A stretch of 64,000 nt of DNA from Streptomyces hokutonensis (GCF_000376565.1 NZ_BARG01000027.1:62001-126000), one strand, 5' to 3'. Positions 1-8,387 are shown, counted from the stretch's first letter. The notes: a model not told the origin generated them from the letters alone. Translations and numbers: made by a program.

Positions 1-1
1 C

Positions 2-334
2 GGTTTCCCCGACACCGAGGCGGTGCGGATCTATCACGCCTACGTCGACCAGGCCCTCGCCTTCGGCGCCCTCGACTCCGCGAACACGGCGCTGCCGAAG
101 CCGGCCCGCGACGCGGAGGCCGCCGTATGGCAGGCGATGTACGCCCAGTTGCCCGCGGACACGCACCCGCACATCGCGGCCACGGCCCGCCATCTCGTGG
201 CCACCATGCGGCACAGCTCCTACCCGGCGGCCCAGGACCTGCTGCTGAGCGCGGCGGCTGCGCGGCTCGCCGAGATCCGGGCCGGGGAGCGGGCGCTGCC
301 TACGAGGAGCGCGGGGCGAAGTCCGTCGTCGTGA
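2..334 (+). CDS. TetR/AcrR-family regulator, C-terminal part (5' end outside window)
   Basis: The open frame runs in from the left window edge and stops at a TGA, so only the last ~110 residues are present. They are all-helical and Ala/Leu-rich, with alternating Arg/His, as in the TetR-type ligand-binding and dimerisation domain. No helix-turn-helix is visible because it lies upstream. The final ~15 residues are Arg/Ser-rich, and the frame overlaps the 3' end of the convergent FG-GAP gene by 35 bp, so the tail may be a read-out extension. The family call rests on the helical pattern only; another all-helical regulator is possible. Confidence 0.55.
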   Translation, partial: GFPDTEAVRIYHAYVDQALAFGALDSANTALPKPARDAEAAVWQAMYAQLPADTHPHIAATARHLVATMRHSSYPAAQDLLLSAAAARLAEIRAGERALPTRSAGRSPSS

Positions 335-1742
335 ACGTGGCGCGGTCCCCGGACGTCGTGCCGTCCGTGATCCACCAGCGGGTGGCGGGCTCGCCGTAGA
401 AGCCGAACTTGGCGTCGGCACCCCAGTTCAGGATCAGTTCGTCCTTGCCGTCCCCGTCGAAGTCGGCGGCCCCCACGGGCCGGGCGTGCCGCCACTTCGC
501 GGGGATCCGCGTGCCGTCCGCCGTGGCCGGCCCGTTGCGCAGGACCGTGGTCCGCCGGGTGCCGTCGATGAGCGTGGCGCCCTCGTACGTGGCGACCAGG
601 ATGCCGTCCCGGCCGTCGCCGTCCGGATCGGCGGACGCGTAGCCGCCCGGCCCGTAGTCGGTGCGCGCCGACTCGGGTGGCTCGGGCAGTCGGTATGTCA
701 CCGGGGCGCCGCCGTCGCCGGGATACACGGCGAGCGAGCCGTCGACCTCGGCGGGCTCGGTCTCGTAACCGGGTTCGTCGTTACGGCTGCCGTCGTCGCC
801 CACGGCCACATCGCGCTGTCCGTCGCCGTCGAAGTCGCCGAACGCGTGAGCGTTGCCGCTCCTCAACTGCCTGGTCGAAGCGGACAGTTGGACACCGCGC
901 CGGGCCGTGTAGAGCGTGTTGCCGGACTGCTCGCCGTCGCTCACCGCGTGCAGCAGCAGCGAGGTCGCGCGGGGAGTGCCGGACGGGTCGACGGCGTCGG
1001 CGATCAGTTCGCCGTCGGCCCAGGGAAGGCTCGTGTCGGTGCGGGCGGACTTGCCCGAGCGGGTGAAGGGGCCGTACAGCACCACCATCGACGAGTGGTT
1101 GTACGCGAGGCCGGCGAGGTCGTGGTGCCCGTCCCCGTCGAAGTCCCCGCGCACCAGGGACCGTATGCCCAACTTGCTTGCGCTCTGCGGCAGTTGAACC
1201 GGCGTGGCGGAGGCCTTCGCGGTGGCCCCGCCCCAGGTGACGTACGGGACGGTACGCGCCGCGACAACGTTGCCGTCCGACACCATCGAGCCCTGGACGG
1301 ACGTGACGAAGTCGGGGAAACCGTCGCCGTCCAGATCGGCGGTCGTGACGTCCGCGGCGGACACCGAGTCCTTCGGCGTCAACAGCTGTTTGGCCGGCGC
1401 CGGCAGGCCCAGGTCGCCGCGCCCCAGGACCGTGCGCTTCGACGGGTCGAGCCCCTTCGCCGACCCGTAGACCACACCGACCCGTTCGTCGGGGGCGTCC
1501 GCCCCGCCACCATCGACCGCGACCGGCACCACCAGGTCGCGGTATCCGTCGCCGTTGATGTCGTCGGGATCCTTGGAACCCTTGCCCGGAGCGGGAGTTC
1601 GGCTCGCGGCGGCCGTGCTCGGGCCGCCGTCGGAGGAGGCCGACGGTTCACGGGCGGCGGTGCCCTCACCGCTCCCGCAGCCGCTCAGCGGAGCGAGCGC
1701 GGTGCAGACGGCGAGGGTCACTACGGCGATACGCGGCTTCAT
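300..1742 (-). CDS. FG-GAP/VCBS repeat lipoprotein
   Basis: A 480-residue exported protein starts with a lipoprotein signal (MKPRIAV..., lipobox LSGC near residues 19-22) followed by a Ser/Ala/Gly-rich linker. The body carries at least six Ca-binding-like blocks of the D-x-D-G-D-G type (for example DINGDGYRD, DLDGDGFPD, DFDGDGHHD, DFDGDGQRD, DFDGDGKDE), which mark integrin-alpha-like FG-GAP/VCBS beta-propeller repeats. I placed the start at the ATG directly before the signal peptide; a longer in-frame extension upstream has no signal sequence and overlaps the VOC gene. The likely role is a surface-anchored propeller for adhesion or binding. No enzyme domain is seen. Confidence 0.9.
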   Translation of the reverse strand: MKPRIAVVTLAVCTALAPLSGCGSGEGTAAREPSASSDGGPSTAAASRTPAPGKGSKDPDDINGDGYRDLVVPVAVDGGGADAPDERVGVVYGSAKGLDPSKRTVLGRGDLGLPAPAKQLLTPKDSVSAADVTTADLDGDGFPDFVTSVQGSMVSDGNVVAARTVPYVTWGGATAKASATPVQLPQSASKLGIRSLVRGDFDGDGHHDLAGLAYNHSSMVVLYGPFTRSGKSARTDTSLPWADGELIADAVDPSGTPRATSLLLHAVSDGEQSGNTLYTARRGVQLSASTRQLRSGNAHAFGDFDGDGQRDVAVGDDGSRNDEPGYETEPAEVDGSLAVYPGDGGAPVTYRLPEPPESARTDYGPGGYASADPDGDGRDGILVATYEGATLIDGTRRTTVLRNGPATADGTRIPAKWRHARPVGAADFDGDGKDELILNWGADAKFGFYGEPATRWWITDGTTSGDRATFTTTDFAPRSS

Positions 1743-1919
1743 CCGCCCCACTCTCGCATCCCCCGTCACACCCGAACCAGGGGAGCCGTGCGGTCGGTGC
1801 GCTTTCGTTGATCGCGGCAGACCGTCCGCCTCGTCGGCATCAACTGGCCGAACGGGGATACCCGTTGGGTGCGTGGCAACCGGACTCGACGCTTGCGCGC
1901 CTGAATTCTCGGAGGAACC

Positions 1920-2306
1920 ATGGCACTCGTCAACGCAAGCTTCGTCGTGCTCGACGCGGTCGAGCCGGAGAAACTCGCCGTGTTCTACACGGAGTTGCTC
2001 GACGGCGAACAGACGGACATCTCGCTCGACCAGGTGGAGATCAGGGGCGCCGACGGCACCCGGCTGGCGTTCCGCCGCGACGCCGGAGCCATCCCGCCGA
2101 GCTGGCCCCGCGCCGAGAACAACCAGCAGGTCCACCTGGACTTCCTGGTGGAGGACCTGGACGAGGCGGAGCGCAGGATCATCGGCCTCGGCGGACGCGC
2201 GCTGGAGACCAAGGACATGCCGGGCCCGTACGAGGAGCGCGTGTACGCGGACCCGGCCGGCCACTCCTTCACCCTGCGCCCGGTACCGTCCACGACGTCC
2301 GAATAG
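1920..2306 (+). CDS. VOC-fold (glyoxalase/bleomycin-resistance-like) protein
   Basis: The 128-residue protein has the VOC beta-alpha-beta-beta-beta pattern: an N-terminal 'FVVLDAVEPEKLAVFYTELL' module and a C-terminal 'VYADPAGHSFTLRPV' strand that is typical of these folds. The ATG follows a strong GGAGGA site by 6 nt. Members are small metalloenzymes or drug-binding proteins; the candidate metal ligands (His in LDFLVED-preceding strand, Glu in the last strand) are incompletely conserved here, so no substrate can be assigned. It converges on the DUF4235 gene with a gap of about 20 bp. Confidence 0.85.
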   Translation: MALVNASFVVLDAVEPEKLAVFYTELLDGEQTDISLDQVEIRGADGTRLAFRRDAGAIPPSWPRAENNQQVHLDFLVEDLDEAERRIIGLGGRALETKDMPGPYEERVYADPAGHSFTLRPVPSTTSE

Positions 2307-2327
2307 CGCTGGGGCCCCTCAACTCCC

Positions 2328-2630
2328 TTACTCCCGGCCGCCCTTGTCCTTCGCCGGCCAGACACCGGTCGAACGCTCGATGGCCTTCGCGCCGGTACGG
2401 TCCGCCGCGCTGCGCGCCACCGCGAACAGGGCGCCCTGGAGCGCGGCGGCGAACAGGATCTCGCCCCAGCCGCGGTCCCGGTCCAGCGGATCGGGGGCGT
2501 CCTCCTCATGCCGTATCGCCTTCCACGTGGCCCGGAAGGCACGCCCCGCGAGGGCGCCGCTCACGATGCCCAGGACGAGACCGACGGGCTGGTAGACGAG
2601 GGGGAGTTTCTTCTTCTTGCTCTTGGCCAC
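2328..2630 (-). CDS. DUF4235 small membrane protein
   Basis: A 100-residue protein starts with a poly-Lys stretch (AKSKKKKLP) and then the sequence YQPVGLVLGIVSGALAGRAF, a hydrophobic segment with GxxxG spacing. A second amphipathic segment follows (GWGEILFAAALQGALFAVARSA). This arrangement is the DUF4235 family, common in Streptomyces and of unknown function. I chose the GTG start because AAGGAGA precedes it at proper spacing; the upstream frame extension is not family-like. It is transcribed divergently from the CDF transporter, with about 105 bp between the starts. Confidence 0.85.
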   Translation of the reverse strand: MAKSKKKKLPLVYQPVGLVLGIVSGALAGRAFRATWKAIRHEEDAPDPLDRDRGWGEILFAAALQGALFAVARSAADRTGAKAIERSTGVWPAKDKGGRE

Positions 2631-2735
2631 GGGGGTCTCCTTCTGCGCACGTGCCGGTCGGCACCCTGACGGTGCCATTGAAACCGGGGGTTCGGTAGAG
2701 GGTGTGAGCAGCCCCCTCAGGGGCAGTCGGCGTAG

Positions 2736-3731
2736 ATGAGCGACACAGCGTCCGACCGTACGACAGAGCGGGAATCCGACGGTGCCACGGACCGGAAGAC
2801 CCGGGTCACCGTCCTCGTCGCCCTCGCCGCCAACCTGGTGATCGCGGCCGCCAAGGCCGTCGGCGGTCTGGTCGCGGGGTCGCCCGCGCTGCTCTCGGAG
2901 GCCGCGCACTCGGTGGCCGACAGCCTCAACGAGGTCTTCCTCCTCGCCGCCCTGCGCCGCAGCCGCCGCCCCGCCGACCGGCGCCACCCCTTCGGGTACG
3001 GCAAGGAGCGGTTCTTCTGGTCACTGCTCGCGGCCGTCGGGATCTTCGTCATGGGCGGCTGCTTCTCCGTTTTCCAGGGGGTCGAGGCCCTCCGCAACGG
3101 CGCGGAGGAGACGTCCACCGGCTATGCGGTCGGCCTGGTCGTGCTCGTCGTGGCCCTCGTCGTGGAGGGCGTCTCGCTGCTGCGGGCCCTGCACCAGGTA
3201 CGCGCCCAGGGCGGCGGCATGGACGCGCTGCGCGACCCCGCGCTGCGGACGGTCGTCGCCGAGGACGGCACGGCCGTGCTCGGTGTGACCCTCGCGATCA
3301 TCGGCATGGCGCTGCACATGATCACCGGCCAGGTGGTGTGGGAGGCGTCCGCCTCGCTCGCCATCGGCCTCCTGCTCGGCTACGTCGCCTACCGCCTCGG
3401 ACGTGACGCCCGCGACCAGCTCATCGGGGAGGCCGTCGACCCGGAGCTGAGCGACAGGATCCGCTCCCTGCTGGCGGCGGAGCCCGAGATCGACAGCGTG
3501 GAAGCGCTGTTCACCATGCGGATGGGGCTCGACTCGACGATGGTCGCCGCCCGGATCGACCTGGTGCCCGGCATGGACAGCGAACGGGTCGAGGAGGTGT
3601 CCATGCGCATCAAGCGCTCGCTCGGCCGGGCCGTGTCCGAGACCGGCGAGATCTTCCTCGACATCACCGACCGGCCCGCGCGGGAGGCAGCGGAAAGCCC
3701 CGCCGCGACGGGGGAGCGCGGCGGGGCCTGA
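2736..3731 (+). CDS. Cation diffusion facilitator (CDF) transporter
   Basis: This 331-residue membrane protein exports divalent metal ions by proton antiport. It has the hydrophobic segments of a CDF (first around residues 24-48), the TM2 metal-site motif HSVAD (His58, Asp62) and a C-terminal cytoplasmic ferredoxin-like domain (about residues 220-315) that begins near 'DRIRSLLAAEPEIDSVEALF'. In the second metal-site helix the usual HxxxD is replaced by an E-D-G-T-A sequence, as in some bacterial CDF subgroups, so metal specificity cannot be read off. The start follows an AGGGG-containing leader. A GC-rich hairpin follows the stop. Confidence 0.92.
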   Translation: MSDTASDRTTERESDGATDRKTRVTVLVALAANLVIAAAKAVGGLVAGSPALLSEAAHSVADSLNEVFLLAALRRSRRPADRRHPFGYGKERFFWSLLAAVGIFVMGGCFSVFQGVEALRNGAEETSTGYAVGLVVLVVALVVEGVSLLRALHQVRAQGGGMDALRDPALRTVVAEDGTAVLGVTLAIIGMALHMITGQVVWEASASLAIGLLLGYVAYRLGRDARDQLIGEAVDPELSDRIRSLLAAEPEIDSVEALFTMRMGLDSTMVAARIDLVPGMDSERVEEVSMRIKRSLGRAVSETGEIFLDITDRPAREAAESPAATGERGGA

Positions 3732-3737
3732 AGGGCG

Positions 3738-3754
3738 GGTGCCCGGCGGGCACC
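3738..3754 (+). terminator. Hairpin downstream of the CDF gene
   Basis: A perfect 7-bp inverted repeat (GGTGCCC / GGGCACC, 3-nt loop) lies 6 nt after the CDF stop and between two convergent genes. It has no U-run, as is common for Streptomyces terminators. Confidence 0.5.
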
Positions 3755-3810
3755 GGTTCATGCGCCTCGGAACAAGAAAATTCCTCGCGGGCGCGGAACG
3801 GCTCCCGGCG

Positions 3811-4260
3811 TCAGCTGCCGTCGGCCGGTTCGAGGACGAAGACGGGGATCTGCCGGTCCGTCTTCGTCTGGTACTCGGCGTACGGGGGATACGCGGCGAC
3901 CGCCCGCTCCCACCACTCGGCCTTCTCCTCGCCGGTGACCTCGCGGGCCGTCAGGTCCCACTTCTGCGGGCCGTCCTGAAGCTCCACCCGGGGGTCGGCC
4001 TGGATGTTGAAGTACCAGACCGGGTGCTTGGGCGCGCCGCCCTGCGAGGCGACCACGGCATACCGTCCGTCGTGCTCGACCCGCATCAGCGGGGTCTTCC
4101 GGATCTTCCCGCTCTTGGCGCCCACGGTCGTCAGCAGGATGACGGGCATACCCGTGTCCATCAGGGTCGTCCCCTTGGTGCCACCGGAGCTCTCGTACAG
4201 CTCCACCTGGTCGCGCACCCACTGCGCCGGACTGGGTTCGTACTCGCCCTCAAGAGGCAT
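3811..4260 (-). CDS. F420-dependent nitroreductase-family (Ddn/DUF385-like) oxidoreductase
   Basis: The 149-residue protein has the family core: '[50 protein letters not shown]' spans residues about 37-87, split here for reference into the T-x-G-x-x-S-G motif (TTVGAKSGK) and the P-x-W-Y-x-N motif. These bind the deazaflavin F420 in split-barrel enzymes such as mycobacterial Ddn. The start chosen (MPLEGEYE) has GGGACGG upstream and matches the usual family length; a 13-residue longer form is possible. The native substrate is unknown; quinone or nitroaromatic reduction is typical. Confidence 0.88.
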   Translation of the reverse strand: MPLEGEYEPSPAQWVRDQVELYESSGGTKGTTLMDTGMPVILLTTVGAKSGKIRKTPLMRVEHDGRYAVVASQGGAPKHPVWYFNIQADPRVELQDGPQKWDLTAREVTGEEKAEWWERAVAAYPPYAEYQTKTDRQIPVFVLEPADGS

Positions 4261-4618
4261 GGCATCCGTCCCATCTCGCGTTCTACGGCTGTCTCGCACC
4301 GAGATTCAACACCAGCCGACCCGCGATTCATCCACACCGCGACTCTCTTCGGCCACGCGTTCGTGTTCGGCGGGATCCGGCTGACCGTCGGCTCCACCGG
4401 ACGGCCGTATCGCGCCAGATTCGCGCCGTGCCGCACCGCCCGGGAGGGGCCGACTGCCGGCCATCGCGTGTACGAGGACGGGAGCCGCGCGAACCGGACC
4501 GTCAGGTTCAGCCAGATTGTAGGGACCACCGATCTGGCCGAACTTGAGGTGGCTCCATAGGTGCCTCGGGCATCTAATGAAGATCGGCACGACGCACCCT
4601 TCGTCTGCGAGGTCTTCC
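4261..4618. other. Intergenic region before the P450 operon
   Basis: About 360 bp separate the divergent F420-oxidoreductase and P450 starts. Small open frames here lack ribosome sites and family resemblance. The region presumably holds both promoters, but I found no convincing operator palindrome in it. Confidence 0.6.
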
Positions 4619-5842
4619 ATGACGGATCTGACGGATCTGACAGCTCCGACCGACCTGACCGAACCCGTCGCCTTCCCCCAGAACCGCACCTGCCCCTACC
4701 ACCCGCCCACCGGCTACGACCCCCTGCGCGCCGACCGTCCGCTGACCCGCGTCACGCTGTACGACGGCCGTACCGTATGGCTCGTCACCGGACACACCGC
4801 CGCCCGCGCCCTGTTGGCCGACCAGCGGCTGTCCACGGACCGCACCCACCCCGACTTCCCCGTGATCAACGAACGCTTCGCGGCGGTCCGCGACCGGAGG
4901 ATCGCCCTGCTGGGTGAGAACGACCCCAAGCACCGCACCCAGCGGCGGATGATGATCCCCGGCTTCACCGTCAAGCGCGCCAACGAAATGCGGCCCGGTA
5001 TCCAGCGGATCGTCGACGACCTGCTAGACGCGATGATCGCCCAGGGCCCCACCGCCGACCTGGTGTCCGCGTTCGCACTGCCCGTGCCGTCGATGGTGAT
5101 CTGCGCACTGCTCGGCGTCCCGTACGCCGACCACGAGTTCTTCGAGGCCCAGTCCCGGCGGCTGCTGCGCGGCCCGAAGGCCGAGGACAGCCAGGACGCC
5201 CGCGACCAACTGGACGCGTATCTCGGTGAGTTGATCGACCGTAAGCAACAGGATCCGGGCGAGGGGCTGCTGGACGACCTCGTCCGCGAGCAGTTGAACG
5301 AAGGGGCCCTGGACCGAGCCGAGTTGACCTCCTTCGCGGTCATCCTCCTCGTCGCGGGCCACGAGACGACCGCCAACATGATCTCCCTGGGCACCTTCAC
5401 CCTGCTGCAACACCCCGAGCGACTGGCCGAACTCCGCGACGATCCGGGGCTGTTGCCGGACGCGGTCGAGGAACTGATGCGGTCGCTCTCCATCGTGGAC
5501 GGTCTGATGCGGCTCGCCGTGGCGGACATCGAGGTGGAGGGTACGACGATCCGGGCCGGCGAGGGCGTCCTCTTCTCGACCGCCGTCATCAATCGCGACG
5601 AGGCCGTCTACACCGCCCCGGACACCCTGGACTGGCACCGGCCCACCCGTCATCACGTCTCGTTCGGCTTCGGCATCCACCAGTGCCTCGGCCAGAACCT
5701 GGCCCGCGCCGAACTGGAGATCGCCCTGCGCAGTCTCTTCGACCGGCTGCCCACGCTGCGCCTGGCCGCACCGGCGGAGGAGATCCCCTTCAAACCGGGC
5801 GACACGATCCAGGGGATGCTGGAACTCCCCGTGACCTGGTAA
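4619..5842 (+). CDS. Cytochrome P450 (CYP105-like)
   Basis: The 407-residue heme monooxygenase shows the I-helix oxygen-binding motif AGHETT (about residues 246-251), the K-helix ExxR (E285-R288) and the heme-ligand loop FGFGIHQCLG with Cys356. The 'SIVDG' segment after ExxR and the short N-terminus 'FPQNRTCPYHPP' resemble actinobacterial CYP105 enzymes. The ATG at MTDLTD was chosen because it lies behind GCGAGG and gives a CYP105-like length; an upstream ATG would add a non-P450 leader. The ferredoxin gene follows after 13 bp, so the pair is an operon. The substrate is unknown; no ferredoxin reductase or biosynthetic cluster is adjacent. Confidence 0.95.
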   Translation: MTDLTDLTAPTDLTEPVAFPQNRTCPYHPPTGYDPLRADRPLTRVTLYDGRTVWLVTGHTAARALLADQRLSTDRTHPDFPVINERFAAVRDRRIALLGENDPKHRTQRRMMIPGFTVKRANEMRPGIQRIVDDLLDAMIAQGPTADLVSAFALPVPSMVICALLGVPYADHEFFEAQSRRLLRGPKAEDSQDARDQLDAYLGELIDRKQQDPGEGLLDDLVREQLNEGALDRAELTSFAVILLVAGHETTANMISLGTFTLLQHPERLAELRDDPGLLPDAVEELMRSLSIVDGLMRLAVADIEVEGTTIRAGEGVLFSTAVINRDEAVYTAPDTLDWHRPTRHHVSFGFGIHQCLGQNLARAELEIALRSLFDRLPTLRLAAPAEEIPFKPGDTIQGMLELPVTW

Positions 5843-5855
5843 GAGGCTGCGTTCC

Positions 5856-6065
5856 ATGCACACCGAAATCCACATCGACAAGGACCTCTGCATCGGGGCG
5901 GGCCAGTGCGCCCTGGCCGCCCCGGGCGTCTTCACCCAGGACGACGACGGCTACAGCACGGTGCTGCCCGGCAAGGAGGACGGCGACGGCGACCCGATGC
6001 TCCGCGAGGCGGCCCGCGCCTGCCCGGTCACCGCGATCACGGTGACCGAACCGACGGCGGGCTGA
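5856..6065 (+). CDS. 3Fe-4S ferredoxin, redox partner of the adjacent P450
   Basis: This 69-residue acidic protein carries C-x5-C (CIGAGQC, residues about 12-18) and a distal ACP motif (RACPVTAI). A Cys-x2 position typical of 4Fe-4S is occupied by Gly/Ala, so a 3Fe-4S cluster is expected, as in the Streptomyces ferredoxins that feed CYP105 enzymes. The start is 13 bp behind the P450 stop. The protein delivers electrons from a ferredoxin reductase encoded elsewhere. Confidence 0.93.
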   Translation: MHTEIHIDKDLCIGAGQCALAAPGVFTQDDDGYSTVLPGKEDGDGDPMLREAARACPVTAITVTEPTAG

Positions 6066-6125
6066 GCGGGGGTCGTCGGCGGAGCAGCAGGCCGCCGGGC
6101 CGCGCGGCACCGCCGTACGGCTCGG

Positions 6126-7004
6126 TCAGCCCGCGACCCCCAGCACCGCCACCTCGACACCCCGCAACCGCCCCCGATCCGCGATCACCTCGTACGCCGC
6201 GACCCGCCCGCCCTCGACGGTCACCCGCAGGGCGAGCAGCAGCCGCCCGCCCGGGGCGACCACGATGCCCACGTCCCCGTCGACAAGGGCGAGCGCGGCG
6301 AACCGGGTCCGGGCGCGCAGCAGTACCGTCCCCTCGGCGACCGCCCGGGCCCCGCGCAGCTCGGCCGGTACGCCGGGCGGCAGCGCGGCCGGTTCGGCGT
6401 GCCGCACCACGTCCGGGGCCAGGACGTCGAGCAGCGCGCCCAGGTCGCCGCCCCGCGCGGCGGTGAGGAAGGCCGCGACGACCTCCCGGTGCCGGTCCAG
6501 CTCCGCGCCCGGCACCACGGGTGTGCCCCGCACCTTGTGCCGGGCCCGGCTGGCGAGCTTCTTCGCGGCGGGCAGTGAGCGGTCCAGCACCGCCGCGATC
6601 CGGTCGAACGGCACCGCGAACAGATCGTGCAGCACAAACGCGACCCGCTCGGCCGGCCCCAGCGCGTCCAGCACCACCAGCAGCGCCAGCCCCACCGAGT
6701 CCGCGAGCACGGCCTCGTCCTCGGGCAGCTCACCGGCGCCCGGCTCGGGCAGCCCGTCGCCGTAGGGGTCCTCCCGCCGGGAGGCGCGGGCGCGCAGCAT
6801 GTCGAGGCAGATACGGGAGACGACCGTCGTCAGCCAGGCGGCGAGGTTGTCGATGCCGTCGCCGCCCGCGCGGCTCAGCCGCAGCCAGGTCTCCTGGACC
6901 GCGTCGTCCGCCTCGGCGAGCGAGCCCAGCATGCGGTGGGCGACGGCCCGCAGCCGCCCGCGCTCCGCCTCGAACCGCTCGGCCAGTTCGTCGTGCCCGT
7001 GCAT
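6126..7004 (-). CDS. SigJ/ECF41-like sigma factor with SnoaL-like C-terminal domain
   Basis: The 292-residue protein has sigma region 2 (AHRMLGSLAEADDAVQETWLR, about residues 22-42), a region 4 helix-turn-helix (DRIAAVLDRSLPAAKKLASRARHKV, about 137-161) and a C-terminal NTF2/SnoaL-like domain of about 120 residues starting near HREVVAAFL. In ECF41-type sigma factors this fused domain replaces the separate anti-sigma factor. The canonical WLPEPL linker is only partly kept (GLPEP). A GAGGAAAGG site precedes the ATG. The gene is divergent from an azoreductase with 68 bp between starts, and a promoter of the ECF41 pattern lies in that gap. Confidence 0.92.
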   Translation of the reverse strand: MHGHDELAERFEAERGRLRAVAHRMLGSLAEADDAVQETWLRLSRAGGDGIDNLAAWLTTVVSRICLDMLRARASRREDPYGDGLPEPGAGELPEDEAVLADSVGLALLVVLDALGPAERVAFVLHDLFAVPFDRIAAVLDRSLPAAKKLASRARHKVRGTPVVPGAELDRHREVVAAFLTAARGGDLGALLDVLAPDVVRHAEPAALPPGVPAELRGARAVAEGTVLLRARTRFAALALVDGDVGIVVAPGGRLLLALRVTVEGGRVAAYEVIADRGRLRGVEVAVLGVAG

Positions 7005-7040
7005 GGGTCACCTTTCCTCGTCGTGCTCCGTCACCTCTCC

Positions 7041-7067
7041 GACGCACCCGAACCGACCGAGGTGACC
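7041..7067 (-). promoter_or_regulatory. Candidate ECF41-type promoter before the SigJ-like gene
   Basis: Read on the minus strand, GGTCACC is followed after exactly 16 nt by CGTC. The ECF41 consensus, as I remember it, is TGTCACA-N16-CGTC, so the -35 matches at 5 of 7 and the -10 fully. It points into the sigma gene, which fits autoregulation. Confidence 0.4.
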
Positions 7068-7072
7068 ACACC

Positions 7073-7735
7073 ATGCTGCTGCACATCGACTCCAGCGCCG
7101 ACACCACCGCCGACTCCGTGACCAGGCAACTCACCGAGACCTTCGCGCGAACCCACGGCACGGCGGACCACCGTCACCGCGACCTGTCCGCCGAACCGGT
7201 GGAGCCGATCACCCCCGCCTACACGACCCTCGGCCGCCGCGTGGAACGCGAGGGCTTCGTCCCGCCGGCCAAGGTCCCCGCGCTGATCGAGACCGCCGCC
7301 GAGCAGCGCGAGTGGGACCTGACGCTGCCGTTGGTCTCCGAACTCCTCGCCGCCGACACGGTGTTGCTCGGGATCCCGATGTACAACTTCTCGATCCCCG
7401 CGAGCCTGAAGGCGTGGATCGACCGTGTCACCTTCCCCGGCGCGCTCACCGATCCGGACACCGGCGAGAGCCTGCTGCGCGACACTCGGGTGGTCGTGGT
7501 CATGGCCCGCGGCGGCGGTTACGGCCCCGGCACCCCGCGCGAGCACTTCGACTTCCAAACGCCTTATCTGAAGGCCTACTTCGGCAACCTGGGCGTACCG
7601 CCGGAGCACCTCCACCTCGTCGCCGCCGACCTGACCCGGGTCGACGTCATGCCCCACTTGGCAGGCCTGGAGAACCTGGCGGCGGCCTCCCTCGCCCGGG
7701 CCCGCGCCACGCTGACGGCACTCGCCGCCGTCTGA
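7073..7735 (+). CDS. FMN-dependent NADH-azoreductase
   Basis: The 220-residue flavodoxin-fold enzyme reduces azo dyes and quinones with NAD(P)H. Family marks are the phosphate loop near the N-terminus (HIDSSADTTADSVTRQL), the 'GIPMYNFSIPASLKAWID' segment (about residues 101-118) that packs on FMN, and the 'ARGGGYGPG' loop (about 145-153). GAGGTGA precedes the ATG by 7 nt; earlier in-frame starts have no such site. The gene faces away from the SigJ-like factor and may share its stress control. Confidence 0.92.
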   Translation: MLLHIDSSADTTADSVTRQLTETFARTHGTADHRHRDLSAEPVEPITPAYTTLGRRVEREGFVPPAKVPALIETAAEQREWDLTLPLVSELLAADTVLLGIPMYNFSIPASLKAWIDRVTFPGALTDPDTGESLLRDTRVVVVMARGGGYGPGTPREHFDFQTPYLKAYFGNLGVPPEHLHLVAADLTRVDVMPHLAGLENLAAASLARARATLTALAAV

Positions 7736-7737
7736 CC

Positions 7738-8289
7738 TCAGACGGCCCCCAGCAGCGACCGCACCGCCTCGCGCGCCTCCGCCGCCGGCTCCGCGCTCCC
7801 GGTGATGCCCGCCGTGACCATGGCCCCCTCGGCCAGCAGGAACACCTGCCCGGTCAGTACGGCGGGCAGTCCGGCGTCCGCCACGAGACCGGCCAGATAG
7901 TCGCGGAACGCCCGCTTGTGCGCCCGGACTTGGGCCACCACCCGCTCCGAGCTCGCGCCCAGCTCGCCGTAGGAGTTGATCCACGCGCAGCCCCGGAAGT
8001 CGGCCTCGCCGAACCACTCCTCCAGCCAGTCGAAGACGGCCGGAATTCGTTCCCGCGGATCATCGTGCCGCTCGACGTGCTCGGCGAGGCGCCCGCGCCA
8101 GCGCAGGTCACGCCGTTCGAGATACGCCTCCACCAACTGGTCCTTCGCCGGGAAGAGTTGGTAGAGCCGCTTGAGGGAGAGCCCGGAGGCGGTGCGGACG
8201 GCGTCCATGCCGACGGCCTGTACGCCCCGGCCGTAGAACAGCTTCTCGGCGGCGTCCAGCGCCTGTTCCCGGGCGACCGCACTGTCCAT
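7738..8289 (-). CDS. TetR/AcrR-family regulator, likely autorepressor
   Basis: The 183-residue protein has an N-terminal TetR helix-turn-helix (AAEKLFYGRGVQAVGMDAVRTASGLSLKRLYQLFPAK, about residues 12-48, quoted in two pieces: AAEKLFYGRGVQAVGMD and SLKRLYQLFPAK) and a helical ligand-binding domain. AGGAGAGG lies before the ATG. It is divergent from an NTF2-like gene, and the 98-bp intergenic region contains two identical 16-bp palindromes that this protein probably binds. It ends 2 bp from the azoreductase stop (convergent). Confidence 0.92.
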   Translation of the reverse strand: MDSAVAREQALDAAEKLFYGRGVQAVGMDAVRTASGLSLKRLYQLFPAKDQLVEAYLERRDLRWRGRLAEHVERHDDPRERIPAVFDWLEEWFGEADFRGCAWINSYGELGASSERVVAQVRAHKRAFRDYLAGLVADAGLPAVLTGQVFLLAEGAMVTAGITGSAEPAAEAREAVRSLLGAV

Positions 8290-8310
8290 GAAACGACCTC
8301 TCCTTGACGT

Positions 8311-8326
8311 GAGAACGACCGTTCTC
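8311..8326. promoter_or_regulatory. Palindromic operator copy 1 (TetR target)
   Basis: GAGAACG-AC-CGTTCTC is a perfect 7-bp inverted repeat with a 2-bp centre. It lies 21 bp upstream of the TetR start. An identical-arm copy follows 34 bp further on. Confidence 0.75.
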
Positions 8327-8344
8327 TACGTTAGCAGTCGTCCG

Positions 8345-8360
8345 GAGAACGCTCGTTCTC
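8345..8360. promoter_or_regulatory. Palindromic operator copy 2 (TetR target)
   Basis: GAGAACG-CT-CGTTCTC has the same perfect arms as copy 1. The centre-to-centre distance is 34 bp, close to three helical turns, which suits binding of two dimers on one face. It lies 27 bp before the NTF2-like start. Confidence 0.75.
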
Positions 8361-8387
8361 ACACTGCTCCCCACTCTGGAGACGACC

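Noticed and set aside
300-2264. A longer FG-GAP protein starting near 2264
   Set aside because: The extra 174 residues precede a textbook lipoprotein signal and overlap the VOC gene; the ATG at 1742 is the real start.
4619-6065. Start of a natural-product cluster around the P450/ferredoxin pair
   Set aside because: No PKS, NRPS, terpene synthase or tailoring genes adjoin; it is a stand-alone P450 operon.
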